Origin: Halobacillus litoralis | GTDB taxonomy: Bacteria; Bacillota; Bacilli; Bacillales; Halobacillaceae | DNA length: 64,000 nucleotides | Direction of reading: 5' to 3' | Assembly: GCF_009856445.1 (NCBI RefSeq) | Contig: NZ_WMFA01000002.1 | Coordinates: 186,001-250,000 of the forward strand | Position numbers and translations under genes: made by a program | Shown here: positions 17,616-25,640 of the stretch, piece after piece | How the letters are laid out: each line of letters opens with the position of its first letter | Position numbering within the stretch: position 1 is the first letter of the stretch | The notes under the pieces: model-generated | The model's input: the letters and a program-made list of their open reading frames with translations, nothing else | What the model was told of the DNA's origin: nothing | The model's database searches: none

Positions 17616-17922
17616 CGATTTACCCCCCTATCTTATAGTGAGTATATGAATAGCTTGTTTGAAATATCCTTTCCATTCCGGAAGTACTCGAACTTACTAG
17701 GTTGAGTACCCTTACAAAGGTTCTCGTTGATGGTCGTTCTACCATTAAGGGTCTGTTTGTTTTGTAGATTTATTGTTATGGTAAGGTCAATGACGCTTCC
17801 TGGCCTTTTTTGAGTATGATTTTAACGAGATGTCAGGATGTAGTTAGAATATTTCACTACCAGAGGTGACTTAGATATACCTCTATATATTACGTGGAAT
17901 CAAGCATAGAAAGGGGATTTTC
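17616..17922. other. divergent intergenic region, no gene
   Basis: 307 bases between the minus-strand exchanger and a plus-strand VOC gene. An imperfect inverted repeat with AGTACTC and GAGTACC arms lies at about 17682-17710. Promoters for both genes must be here. No coding frame with a ribosome site and no known riboswitch is seen. Confidence 0.4.
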
Positions 17923-18327
17923 ATGTCTGAAGGTTTACTGCATCATGTAGAAGTCTATGTATCCAATTTAAAAAGGTCCGAAAAATTTTGGGGCTGGTTC
18001 CTTGAGGAGCTAGGTTACAAGCCTTATCAGCAATGGGCGGAAGGGCAAAGTTGGAAGTTAGGCGAAACTTACTTAGTTTTTGTCCAGACAGAAACGGAGT
18101 TTTTAGACATTCCTTATCATAGACGAAGGACTGGTTTGAATCACTTAGCTTTTCATGCTTCCTCACGTGAAAGAGTAGATGAGATGACCATGATGCTTAA
18201 GGAGCGAGGTGTGAACGTTTTATACGAAAACCAACACCCATTTGCTGGGGGAGAAGATTACTATGCGGTTTATTTCGAGGATCCGGACCGGATAAAAGTG
18301 GAGTTTGTTGCGTCATCACCGTCATAA
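17923..18327 (+). CDS. VOC family protein, 134 aa
   Basis: Single VOC domain: LLHHVEVYVSNLKRSEKFWGWF at the start, GLNHLAFHASSRERVDEM in the middle, and YYAVYFEDPDRIKVEFV at the end. The metal ligand positions carry His7/His8, His69-72 and the terminal Glu of KVEFV, so a metal-dependent enzyme is plausible. RBS GAAAGGGG. Alone on its transcript. Confidence 0.82.
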   Translation: MSEGLLHHVEVYVSNLKRSEKFWGWFLEELGYKPYQQWAEGQSWKLGETYLVFVQTETEFLDIPYHRRRTGLNHLAFHASSRERVDEMTMMLKERGVNVLYENQHPFAGGEDYYAVYFEDPDRIKVEFVASSPS

Positions 18328-18421
18328 CAATCTCATGATACTGTTAAGAGTCTTACATAATCAAGGTGAAAACTGCTAAGGTATTTGAGGAACATTTTAA
18401 CCGGGAATGGGGTAGGCGAAT

Positions 18422-18637
18422 ATGAAAATAGGAAGAAGGAGAATCGCGTGGAAGGATGTTTGGATTGGTGTCTCTTTCATCGTCGTCCTCTATTTCACGC
18501 TGCCGCAATTTGGTGTGAATCCCTATGTTATTGTAATCACACTGATGGCAATGGTGGAATGGGTGACCAAATACATCCTTCCCTGGATCGTTTTGTATTG
18601 GGCTGTTCGATGGATAAAGCAATTAGAATCCAGGTAA
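18422..18637 (+). CDS. small membrane protein, 71 aa
   Basis: Basic N-terminus (MKIGRRRIAWKD) then two hydrophobic segments (about residues 13-30 and 33-62). It is followed immediately by a strong terminator. RBS is weak (GGGGTAGGCG). No family recognised. Confidence 0.55.
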   Translation: MKIGRRRIAWKDVWIGVSFIVVLYFTLPQFGVNPYVIVITLMAMVEWVTKYILPWIVLYWAVRWIKQLESR

Positions 18638-18670
18638 AAAAGCGCCAGGCGTAATGCCGGCGCTTTTTTT
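18636..18670. terminator. bidirectional terminator
   Basis: AAAAAAGCGCC (18636-18646) pairs with GGCGCTTTTTT (18659-18669), with an extra AGGC/GCC pairing inside. It serves the small membrane protein and the convergent hydrolase. Confidence 0.88.
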
Positions 18671-19539
18671 TAGTGATGGGAGTTTCTCACTTCTTCCGTT
18701 ACGTCTGTTAAATCCATCTGGCCCTGTGATTGAATGAATGAAATGGCGAGTTTGTTGAACGGCTCTGTTTTATCTAAGTTAACGACATGCCCACTCCCTG
18801 ATAGAAGGACGAAGGATGTGTTCGGCATGTGACGTGTATCTTTCATCACATCGTCTCTGAACATATGGTCGCCTTCCCCTGTGATGTATAGCTTCGGGAT
18901 AGATGCGCCTTTCTCATTCACGTGTGTAAATGTGTCCGGAACAGAGTAGACGATGTTATACCAGCCTAAGAAATCTTCCCTCTTCATTTGGGAGGCCTCA
19001 TGGATAAAGGCGTCTCTTGATTCTTTATGATTCTTCCTGGGCATTAAAATGCGTGCGCACAATGAATAAAGATACAAGTGCGGAGTAACATTTTTAAGCA
19101 TTGTACCCAGCATGAGAAGAAACTTTGCCAAAAGATTGATCCGTGTGATCGCTCCTCCTAAGACAGCTGTTTGGATACGGTGCGGAGCGGTGGACAAGAC
19201 ATGTTGGATGACGACTGAACCTAAAGAAATTCCTACAAAATGGGCCTTTTCTACACCCACATCATCAAGGACTGCGAGTACTTCGTCGGTCACGGATTCA
19301 AAGGAAAATTTCTCGTTATAACTCGACACGCTTGGTGAATTTTTGTGACCGGGTAAATTCACGACAATGATATTGAAAGACTTTCGGAAGGCTTTCATTT
19401 GTGGAAAGAAGATGTTGACGCTTCCACCGATGCCATGGAGGAAGATGACATACTCCTTCGTCGGGTCGGAGCCTAAGACTTTATATTCTAACAATGGATC
19501 ACCTGCTTTAATAAAACTCAATACGACACTAATCGTCAT
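18670..19539 (-). CDS. alpha/beta hydrolase, 289 aa
   Basis: Oxyanion-hole motif HGIGGSVNIFF at about residue 35, nucleophile elbow GISLGS at about 104-109, and catalytic His in GSGHVVNLDK near the C-terminus. This is the classic single-domain alpha/beta hydrolase with a cap between strands. The substrate is unknown; esterase, lipase or lactonase are all possible. Start ATG has a weak ribosome site. Confidence 0.85.
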   Translation of the reverse strand: MTISVVLSFIKAGDPLLEYKVLGSDPTKEYVIFLHGIGGSVNIFFPQMKAFRKSFNIIVVNLPGHKNSPSVSSYNEKFSFESVTDEVLAVLDDVGVEKAHFVGISLGSVVIQHVLSTAPHRIQTAVLGGAITRINLLAKFLLMLGTMLKNVTPHLYLYSLCARILMPRKNHKESRDAFIHEASQMKREDFLGWYNIVYSVPDTFTHVNEKGASIPKLYITGEGDHMFRDDVMKDTRHMPNTSFVLLSGSGHVVNLDKTEPFNKLAISFIQSQGQMDLTDVTEEVRNSHH

Positions 19540-19587
19540 TATAAGTCAAAAAGCAGGGGGGAGCAAAGGATAATCGGTAAGGTTTTG

Positions 19588-20469
19588 TTACGATTCTGTG
19601 ACCTGGCGAAGCGTTTTTGCGATGATTCTCCAGGCTTCTTCTGCTTGATCCCGTGGTCCCTGGTGGGTGAAAGCGTGGTTGCAGCCTTCAAAGATGTTGA
19701 CATCTACCTCAACATCCGCTTGTTTTAATTTTTCTGCGTAGGCTTTTCCTTCCATAGTAAAAGCATCAAATTCAGGAATGATGAATAGCGCTCGAGCCAG
19801 TCCTTCCACCTTTTCTGCTTTTACAGGGGAGGCGAGCGGATCTTCCGCTTGATTTTTTTCCGGGACATAACAATAGTTGAGGAAATGAGCAGCCTCCGGG
19901 TATTTGGCCCGCCATTTGTCAGGTTCCGGTTTTTCACTATGCGGCGTGACGAAGTCGAGCATAGGGTAGGCCAGCACTTGAAGAAGCGGCTGGCTCTCAG
20001 AGCGTTCTTTCAAAAGAAGACAAAGGGCAGCGGCCATGTTCCCACCCGAACTCTGCCCACCGACCATCATTTGTTCACGATCAAGGTGGAGTTCTTCGGC
20101 ATGCGCCTTCAGCCATTGATAGATCTCGTAACACTGCTCCACAGGTTTTGGAAAAGGGTATTCCGGAGCCTTTGCATAGTCAACATTGACGATGACGCAT
20201 CCCGTTTCATTCGCAAGAAACCGGCAGTACGGATCGTCCATCCTCTTTTCATTCATAATAAAGGCGCCCCCGTGCATGTTCATATAGACCGGAAAAATAT
20301 TTCCATCTGGTGCATCCGGGTAGTACAAGCTGATGGGTGTCGGTTTAACCTCTGTATCTACAATCATGTTTACTTTCCTATGTACATATCGAAACGGGAC
20401 CATCAGGTTTCTTTCCGCCTGATTGGGGAAAAGTCGCAGTAATCGTGCCATCCATAACTTAAGCATCAT
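19588..20469 (-). CDS. HSL-type alpha/beta hydrolase (esterase), 293 aa
   Basis: Hormone-sensitive-lipase subfamily: oxyanion motif MHGGAF, nucleophile elbow GGQSSGG, an acidic residue in EFDAF and catalytic His in CNHAFTHQG. The frame is open to 20523, but AGAGGG lies on the minus strand directly before ATG-ATG at 20469/20466, so MMLKLWMARLL is the start. Probably a short-chain ester or carboxylesterase. Divergent from the carotenoid genes. Confidence 0.87.
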   Translation of the reverse strand: MMLKLWMARLLRLFPNQAERNLMVPFRYVHRKVNMIVDTEVKPTPISLYYPDAPDGNIFPVYMNMHGGAFIMNEKRMDDPYCRFLANETGCVIVNVDYAKAPEYPFPKPVEQCYEIYQWLKAHAEELHLDREQMMVGGQSSGGNMAAALCLLLKERSESQPLLQVLAYPMLDFVTPHSEKPEPDKWRAKYPEAAHFLNYCYVPEKNQAEDPLASPVKAEKVEGLARALFIIPEFDAFTMEGKAYAEKLKQADVEVDVNIFEGCNHAFTHQGPRDQAEEAWRIIAKTLRQVTES

Positions 20470-20567
20470 TGAACCCTCTTTTTTTAATAACCATTGTACC
20501 CGGTCTTGTCTTTGTATAATCACGAGTTTCTAAGGTGACAATGGAAGTACATATGGAGGTGATCGGA

Positions 20568-21641
20568 ATGTGGGTGATGATTCTGGCTGTTTTATCCACC
20601 CTGCTTCTTTTTTGGCATAAATTATCGTTTCCTATAGAAAAACGTAAGAATACAGAGATGTACACATTTATCATTCCAGCGAGGAACGAAGCGTTAAACC
20701 TCAAACGCCTGCTTCCGACGTTATTGTCTTATGACCTGCTTCGAGAGGTCATTGTCGTCGATGATGATTCAGAGGACGAGACGAGGCAAGTGGCTGAGAG
20801 TTTCGGCGTGAAAGTGGTGGACACTCCACCTTTACCTTCTGGCTGGATGGGCAAGTCGTGGGCGTGTTATAACGGAGCGAAAGCAGCGATTGGGGAGACG
20901 CTCGTTTTCCTGGATGCGGACACGTGGTTTTCTGAGGGAGGGTCTGAGCAATTGGTGCAATCTTTTGGAGAAGGAAGGGAAGTCATGACCGTACATCCCT
21001 ATCACGTAATGCAGTCTTTTTGGGAAAAGTTCTCCGCTGTCTTTCACCTGGTCGTTACGGCATCTTCCGGTTTGACCACCCTCTTTAAGGAAAAACTCGG
21101 TACGCAGGGAGGGTTCGGTCCATGTCTGGTTATCGGTGCTGATACTTACTGGAGCCTTGGTGGTCATAAAGCGATTAAAGGAGAGATCGTCGAACATCTG
21201 GCTTTTACCAGAATGGCATCGTCTCAAGGGTTAACAACAAAAGCCTGTAGCGGGCGTGGCGTATTGAATATGCGGATGTATGACTCCGATCTGAAACAAG
21301 TGATGGAGGGTTGGGCCAAAAGCTTTTCGACTGGGGCGAAAACAGCTTCCCCGATCATGACGCTTGCGAATGTCGTGTGGCTCACTGCCGTCTTATCTTT
21401 TTTGGTAAACCTCCCTGCCTTGGGGTGGTGGGGCGTCCTGGGGTATATAGTTTTAGCCTTTCTGTTATCACGGATCTGGAGAGAAATCGGTAACTTCAGG
21501 TGGTATGATGTGCTCCTGTTTCCGCTTTACTTCTTCTTTTTCGTACTCGTTTTTGCTTACTCTTTGTGGAAGACCTTTTTCATGAAACAAACGACATGGA
21601 AAGGCCGTTCGATTGTTGAGAAGAAAAGGAGTTCACCTTAA
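20568..21641 (+). CDS. crtQ: glycosyltransferase, CrtQ-like (diaponeurosporenoate glycosyltransferase), 357 aa
   Basis: GT2 family enzyme: the N-terminal membrane anchor (residues 2-14), nucleotide-binding core FIIPARNEALNLKRLL, VVVDDDSEDET and FLDADTWF (DxD). Three hydrophobic segments close the C-terminus. Family members transfer glucose to 4,4'-diaponeurosporenoate. A perfect GGAGGTGATC stands eight bases before ATG 20568, so the upstream GTG (20535) is rejected. The acyltransferase follows with a TAATG overlap. The symbol is by family and pairing, not by a search. Confidence 0.78.
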   Translation: MWVMILAVLSTLLLFWHKLSFPIEKRKNTEMYTFIIPARNEALNLKRLLPTLLSYDLLREVIVVDDDSEDETRQVAESFGVKVVDTPPLPSGWMGKSWACYNGAKAAIGETLVFLDADTWFSEGGSEQLVQSFGEGREVMTVHPYHVMQSFWEKFSAVFHLVVTASSGLTTLFKEKLGTQGGFGPCLVIGADTYWSLGGHKAIKGEIVEHLAFTRMASSQGLTTKACSGRGVLNMRMYDSDLKQVMEGWAKSFSTGAKTASPIMTLANVVWLTAVLSFLVNLPALGWWGVLGYIVLAFLLSRIWREIGNFRWYDVLLFPLYFFFFVLVFAYSLWKTFFMKQTTWKGRSIVEKKRSSP

Positions 21642-22090
21642 TGATCGGCAATATCTTAGCCTGGCTGTGCATCCATCTTGGCGTGAGCAGCCTTGTCTCA
21701 GTTGCGCCGGAGGCCTTTGTAAATGTCTTTGAAGGCATCTATCGTGTGAAGAGGTGGGAAACGGGTACAAAACTCTATGAACGTCTGGGTGTGAGAAAAT
21801 GGAAAGACCGGCTTCCGGAAGCGCGGAAGTGGTTTCGAAAAGGGAAAACAGCGGCTCATTTACGGGAGCCAACACAGTGGGAGCGCTTTGAAAAGCAGAC
21901 GAATCGGTCGGAATTATCCCACTGGCTTCAGATGCTCACGGCTCCTTTTTTCTTCCTGTTCAATCCACCGTGGGCGGGATGGGTCATGGTGGCTTATGCG
22001 ATTATGTTTAACTTTCCTTTTATCATCGTTCAAAGGTATAACCGCATCCGTATCATGAGGATGAAAAATCATTTGTACATGCGGGGATAA
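21641..22090 (+). CDS. crtO: CrtO-like glycosyl-carotenoid acyltransferase, 149 aa
   Basis: Small membrane protein with a hydrophobic N-terminus (about residues 4-28), the family motif RRVKRWETG-like basic block (YRVKRWETGTKLYERLG), an extended charged loop and two C-terminal hydrophobic segments near 105-135, ending QRYNRIRIMRMK. It matches the layout of staphyloxanthin CrtO, which acylates the glucose of the glycosylated carotenoid. It overlaps crtQ by one base. CrtM/CrtN/CrtP are not in the window. Confidence 0.75.
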   Translation: MIGNILAWLCIHLGVSSLVSVAPEAFVNVFEGIYRVKRWETGTKLYERLGVRKWKDRLPEARKWFRKGKTAAHLREPTQWERFEKQTNRSELSHWLQMLTAPFFFLFNPPWAGWVMVAYAIMFNFPFIIVQRYNRIRIMRMKNHLYMRG

Positions 22091-22145
22091 CCATTGTGCA
22101 AGAGTTACAGGGCGTGGGAGCTCGAGAACATATAAAAACAATTGG

Positions 22146-22182
22146 AAAAATCCCTGTTCTATATAGAACAGGGATTTTTTTC
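22146..22182 (+). terminator. strong terminator after crtO
   Basis: A 15-bp inverted repeat, arms 22146-22160 and 22165-22179 (core TCCCTGTTCT), four-base loop and a long T-run. Confidence 0.92.
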
Positions 22183-22264
22183 TGTGACTGGGAGGGAATT
22201 GGAAAGTTTTGTCGAATTTTCAGAGAGGGTAGAAGTGAGTCTGGAATATAAAGGAGTAATTTTT

Positions 22265-23131
22265 ATGGAATGGATTCTTATTTTAATGGTAGCGGTTGTT
22301 GGTGCTGCTCTTCTTTATCAGTGGTCAAATGGAAAGAAGACCTATCACATAAATGAACAGGCAAGTTTTCATGAGAGAATTAAAAATCTTCAGGTAGAAT
22401 CGACGTCTGTGGATGTGGAGATTGTGAAAGCGGACGGTGACGAGTGGAAGGTCACTCTATCTGGTACGGTTCATGAAAACGACAGGAAACACTTCGTCCT
22501 TTTCCATGAGCAGGAAGCGGAGAACTTGACTGTGAAAGTGATGGAAGAAAAAACGAAGTTCGGGATTCAAATGAGAAAAAATATGAAACTATTGATAGAA
22601 GTTCCCGCCGAAACCATAAGGTCGATCAAGGTAGAAACGTCCTCTGCTGATATAGATGTCGACGGTTTGGCAGCCAACCATTCCACCTTTACCGCAAGCT
22701 CGGGAGATGTGACGATCGCAGAGGTGGTCCAAGAGAATCTACATATTCAAACGTCAAGTGGCGATGTTTTACTGAAAAAAGTTCAAAGCAGGAACACAGA
22801 CATTCATACAAGCAGCGGTGAACTGTTTGGGGAGAAGTTTGACTATGGCACAGGCATGTTCGGTTCCTCGTCCGGCGAAATTCGGGTGCAAGCAACAAAG
22901 ATGCATGGCGATGTGAAAGCTGCTACTTCCAGTGGGGATATCCGTTTCTTCTATGAGGAAGAACCAAGTTCTTGTACACTCATTTACCACTCGAATTCAG
23001 GAGAGGCAAAGATTAACTGGACGGGCTTTCATTATGATGTGAAAAAGGAAAATGAAGTGCGAGGCATAAAAGCAGAGGGTGAGTTCCATTTAACGGCTGA
23101 AACGAGCTCAGGAGATTTGAGAGTAGGTTAG
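22265..23131 (+). CDS. DUF4097 beta-strand repeat protein, 288 aa
   Basis: One N-terminal membrane helix (residues 2-18) is followed by an extracytosolic domain of repeated strands containing TSSGD, SSGDV, TSSGE, SSSGEI and TSSGDIRF, about every 20 residues. That periodic SSGD pattern is the mark of DUF4097 adhesin-like beta-solenoids. An upstream frame reaches 22142, but AAAGGAG lies eight bases before ATG 22265. Often near phage-shock or sigma/anti-sigma operons; here it stands alone. Confidence 0.85.
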   Translation: MEWILILMVAVVGAALLYQWSNGKKTYHINEQASFHERIKNLQVESTSVDVEIVKADGDEWKVTLSGTVHENDRKHFVLFHEQEAENLTVKVMEEKTKFGIQMRKNMKLLIEVPAETIRSIKVETSSADIDVDGLAANHSTFTASSGDVTIAEVVQENLHIQTSSGDVLLKKVQSRNTDIHTSSGELFGEKFDYGTGMFGSSSGEIRVQATKMHGDVKAATSSGDIRFFYEEEPSSCTLIYHSNSGEAKINWTGFHYDVKKENEVRGIKAEGEFHLTAETSSGDLRVG

Positions 23132-23133
23132 GG

Positions 23134-23469
23134 ATGAATCATCTTTATGAACGGATGAAAAATGGAAGTGCGAAGCAGCGGAGGGCCTATGAAGCTATAG
23201 AACGCTTGGGGATCTTAAGCCAATATCGATCTTTTCAACCTGTTGTATGTGGCACCGTTCCCATAGGGGTTTACGTAGTAAATTCGGACTTGGACATCAT
23301 TATGGAAGCTTATCATCTCCCTCTCTTAGAGCACAGCTTGATTAACGATTATGGTCGTATGGCAGGATTCCAATTACAGAGGAAAATGATCCGAGAACGG
23401 AAGGTTGTAAAGGTGAACTTTTCGTATGGAAATTTTAACTCTTTCAAAAAGAGTGGGCCGGAACGATGA
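23134..23469 (+). pseudogene. truncated DUF4269-type nucleotidyltransferase, 111 aa
   Basis: The frame matches the N-terminal part of DUF4269 proteins: YERMKNGSAKQRRAYEAIE, FQPVVCGTVPIGVYVVNSDLDII (the G..S-D-D nucleotidyltransferase site) and VVKVNFSYGNF. Family members run to about 175 residues; this stops at 111, with the last residues (FKKSGPER) unlike the family. The following frame lacks its own N-terminus, so a deletion probably joined the two genes near 23436. Start overlaps nothing; it is three bases after the DUF4097 gene. Confidence 0.6.
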
Positions 23470-23933
23470 TTACAAAAGTCGTCGAGCCTCATATCACCTT
23501 AAAGGCTCAAGGAGGTTTAACTTCAGATCGGAAATGGTTGGATCGAGTGAGAGAGGCGTGTCTGGAAACGAACCCTTTTCGTGTTGAATTAGGGGCACCC
23601 GCATTCTTTGGGGAAGATGTCCTTTATTTGAGTGTACACTCTGCAGAACTTTATGGTCTTCATAAGAAAATGGTACAAATGGCTGCCCCTTCAAAGCATC
23701 AAATCGATGCTTATTTTGAACTGGATCATTTCGTTCCTCATTTGACACTGGCGAAAACGTCCCATGGTTTATCTAAACAAGAGCTAGTCGATATGGCTGC
23801 GGCTGCTGAGAGGGAGTTTCATCCTTCCCTATCATTTAAGGTGGACCAGGTCAGAGTTTATGAGGAAAGTCGGTCGCATACATATACGAAACTGGAAGAC
23901 ATGGTGTTAGGTGGTAAAACAGATACCTGCTAA
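23436..23933 (+). pseudogene. 2'-5' RNA ligase family protein lacking its N-terminus
   Basis: ORF of 155 codons from ATG 23466. VEPHITLKAQGG and HFVPHLTLAKTS are the two HxT motifs of the 2H phosphoesterase/RNA ligase superfamily. The first HxT normally sits about 40 residues into the protein, after a strand-helix unit; here it is at residue 10. Upstream codons LFQKEWAGT in the same frame look like the lost N-terminal part, cut off by a stop at 23436. The gene overlaps the truncated DUF4269 by four bases and could still be translated by coupling. Confidence 0.65.
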
Positions 23934-23964
23934 AGCCCTAGCACCAGAAAGAAGAAGGGTAGCT

Positions 23965-24408
23965 TCAATTTTTTTGTTCAGCATCAATCTCCAGTTTAGC
24001 GTTCTCGCTTTTTATCACCTCAATAAATGCTTGTTCATTTTGAGGGGATATGAACGTGGTCTTGTTATTTTTATGGAAGATTTCGAGTTTTTCCAATGAT
24101 AAGGCTGGCGCAGACATTGGACTTTTAATCGATTTGACTTTTGTGATGTCCCTGATTTTAATCCGCTTACGTAATGGTCCCGAATGGATGAGAAGATCAC
24201 CATTTTTTACTTTGTAGCCGGTTTGGAACCAAATCCATAACAAAACGACGATGGAAAGCCCTCCAAATACATAACCTAAGGGGTCACGATAAGTAACAAG
24301 TTGGAATCCTACAGGCTCCCCTCCAAAGAGGTAGATGAATACAATAAAAAGGATGACACCCCAAATAGTAATGGTGTAAAAAGTGTCTTTTTTTGATGGA
24401 AAATACAT
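23965..24408 (-). CDS. PH domain-containing membrane protein, 147 aa
   Basis: Two hydrophobic segments (about residues 13-32 and 45-62) precede a bacterial PH-like domain: YKVKNGDLLIHSGPLRKRI, IRDITKVKSI, PALSLEKLEIFH and ISPQNEQAFIEVI. This pattern is typical of Bacillus YvbH/YdbT-like bPH proteins of unknown role. On the minus strand AAGGAAGGG lies five bases before ATG 24408, favoured over ATG 24426. Confidence 0.8.
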   Translation of the reverse strand: MYFPSKKDTFYTITIWGVILFIVFIYLFGGEPVGFQLVTYRDPLGYVFGGLSIVVLLWIWFQTGYKVKNGDLLIHSGPLRKRIKIRDITKVKSIKSPMSAPALSLEKLEIFHKNNKTTFISPQNEQAFIEVIKSENAKLEIDAEQKN

Positions 24409-24524
24409 AGAAACCCTTCCTTTCATCTATACATACGGTCTTTGCTGTATAAAAGTTTCGAAAAACATCGGGATTCATACGGTCGGGAATAAAGGAGGAG
24501 TCTTCCATAAATTGAACACTTCTC

Positions 24525-24571
24525 CACCTTAAGTCTTAGGTGAAATCCTTCCGCTACCTGAGGTGTTTTTT
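24525..24571 (+). promoter_or_regulatory. candidate attenuator with competing hairpins
   Basis: CACCTTAAG at 24525-24533 can pair either with CTTAGGTG at 24535-24542 or with CTGAGGTG at 24558-24565, which runs straight into six Ts. This mutually exclusive arrangement is how terminator/antiterminator switches look. No plus-strand gene ends just upstream, so it would belong to the leader of the genes at 24636-25531. No known riboswitch class was recognised. Confidence 0.35.
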
Positions 24572-24635
24572 GTGAATCAGCGTTATTCTTGATTTATAGA
24601 AAAGGAAGGGTGAGGGGTTTGGAGAATGATAATAA

Positions 24636-24767
24636 ATGTTAGAAGGCAGAAAGTACGGGTTCATTGAACAATTCCTATGGGAAAGGAATGCAGGGGGCTT
24701 TCAACAGGACAGCAGGCAGTACTACGACTTAACTTTAAGAGACAACGAACGGATTTACAGGCCATAA
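24636..24767 (+). CDS. possible small protein, 43 aa
   Basis: ATG 24636 opens MLEGRKYGFIEQFLWERN and ends NERIYRP. The protein is soluble and charged. A GGAG lies eleven bases upstream, weaker than most sites in the window, and the family is unknown. It fills part of a 381-bp interval before the 86-aa protein. Coding status uncertain. Confidence 0.3.
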   Translation: MLEGRKYGFIEQFLWERNAGGFQQDSRQYYDLTLRDNERIYRP

Positions 24768-24789
24768 CTTAAATAAGGGGGCGGAAGAG

Positions 24790-25050
24790 ATGAAGGGTAT
24801 TTTAGCGATGTGGTTAGATGAAGAGGGCATACTGGGTGTCATTGAACGAAAAGATCAACGTTTTGGATCTTCCTTCCATCCGATTAAAAAGGATGAGAAA
24901 ACAAAAGAGATGATGATCATCAATAATCTTTGGTACACCACTTATACAGGGGCCCGTCATTATTTCCGCTTAAATACGAACGAGTATCGCGTATCAGGAC
25001 GAATGCAGAAGGTGAATGTGGTGAATAGGGAGTTAAGAGAATCTTCATAA
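24790..25050 (+). CDS. hypothetical soluble protein, 86 aa
   Basis: RBS GGGGGCGGAAGAG before the ATG. A basic, beta-rich protein with MWLDEEGILGVIERK and NNLWYTTYTGARHYF; no membrane segment or known domain. It is 13 bases before the NUDIX gene, which has its own AAGGAGG, and is probably cotranscribed with it. Confidence 0.6.
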   Translation: MKGILAMWLDEEGILGVIERKDQRFGSSFHPIKKDEKTKEMMIINNLWYTTYTGARHYFRLNTNEYRVSGRMQKVNVVNRELRESS

Positions 25051-25063
25051 AAAGGAGGCAATT

Positions 25064-25531
25064 ATGGATTATATTCGTCATTTACGGTCCATGGTCGGCC
25101 ATGAGAAGGTGCTGATGGTCGTTGCAGGAGCGCTCGTTTTTAACGAAAAGAACCAATTATTGCTGCAGTTGCGGACCGATTCCGAAAGCTGGGGACTGCC
25201 TGGCGGTTTTATGGAATTGGATGAGTCGGTTCAAGAGACAGCGCGGCGGGAAGTTTTTGAAGAAACAGGGTTGGTTTTAAACGAGATGGAACTATTCGGT
25301 ATTTATTCTGGTCCTCATAAGCATAGGGTTTTTGAAAATGGAGATCAGGCGGCTATCGTAGAAATTTGTTTTATCTGTCGTTCCTATGAAGGTGAGTTGG
25401 TGAAGGACAATGAAGAGTCTTACAATAATCATTTCTTTGGGCTGGATGATCTACCCGCTTACATATTTCAAGAGCATCAGCAGGCCATCGAAGATGTGAA
25501 GAATAAACGGGATACACCGGTTGTTGGGTAA
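25064..25531 (+). CDS. NUDIX hydrolase, 155 aa
   Basis: Nudix box GGFMELDESVQETA followed by RREVFEETGL (about residues 45-67). The N-terminus DYIRHLRSMVGHEKVLMVVAGALV is the common start of Bacillus ADP-ribose/NADH-type NUDIX proteins (YjhB-like). RBS AAAAGGAGG. Ends before a terminator. Confidence 0.88.
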   Translation: MDYIRHLRSMVGHEKVLMVVAGALVFNEKNQLLLQLRTDSESWGLPGGFMELDESVQETARREVFEETGLVLNEMELFGIYSGPHKHRVFENGDQAAIVEICFICRSYEGELVKDNEESYNNHFFGLDDLPAYIFQEHQQAIEDVKNKRDTPVVG

Positions 25532-25540
25532 GGGTTTGAA

Positions 25541-25576
25541 AAGAACTACCTATACATATAGGGAGTTCTTTTTTTA
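25541..25576 (+). terminator. terminator after NUDIX gene
   Basis: AAGAACTACCTATA (25541-25554) pairs with TATAGGGAGTTCTT (25557-25570) with one mismatch, followed by a T-run. Confidence 0.8.
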
Positions 25577-25640
25577 TAAAAGGAGGTCAAACGTACGTTC
25601 GTGTCGAATGTAAAGAGTAGAAAGGGAGAGGGTTAGATCT

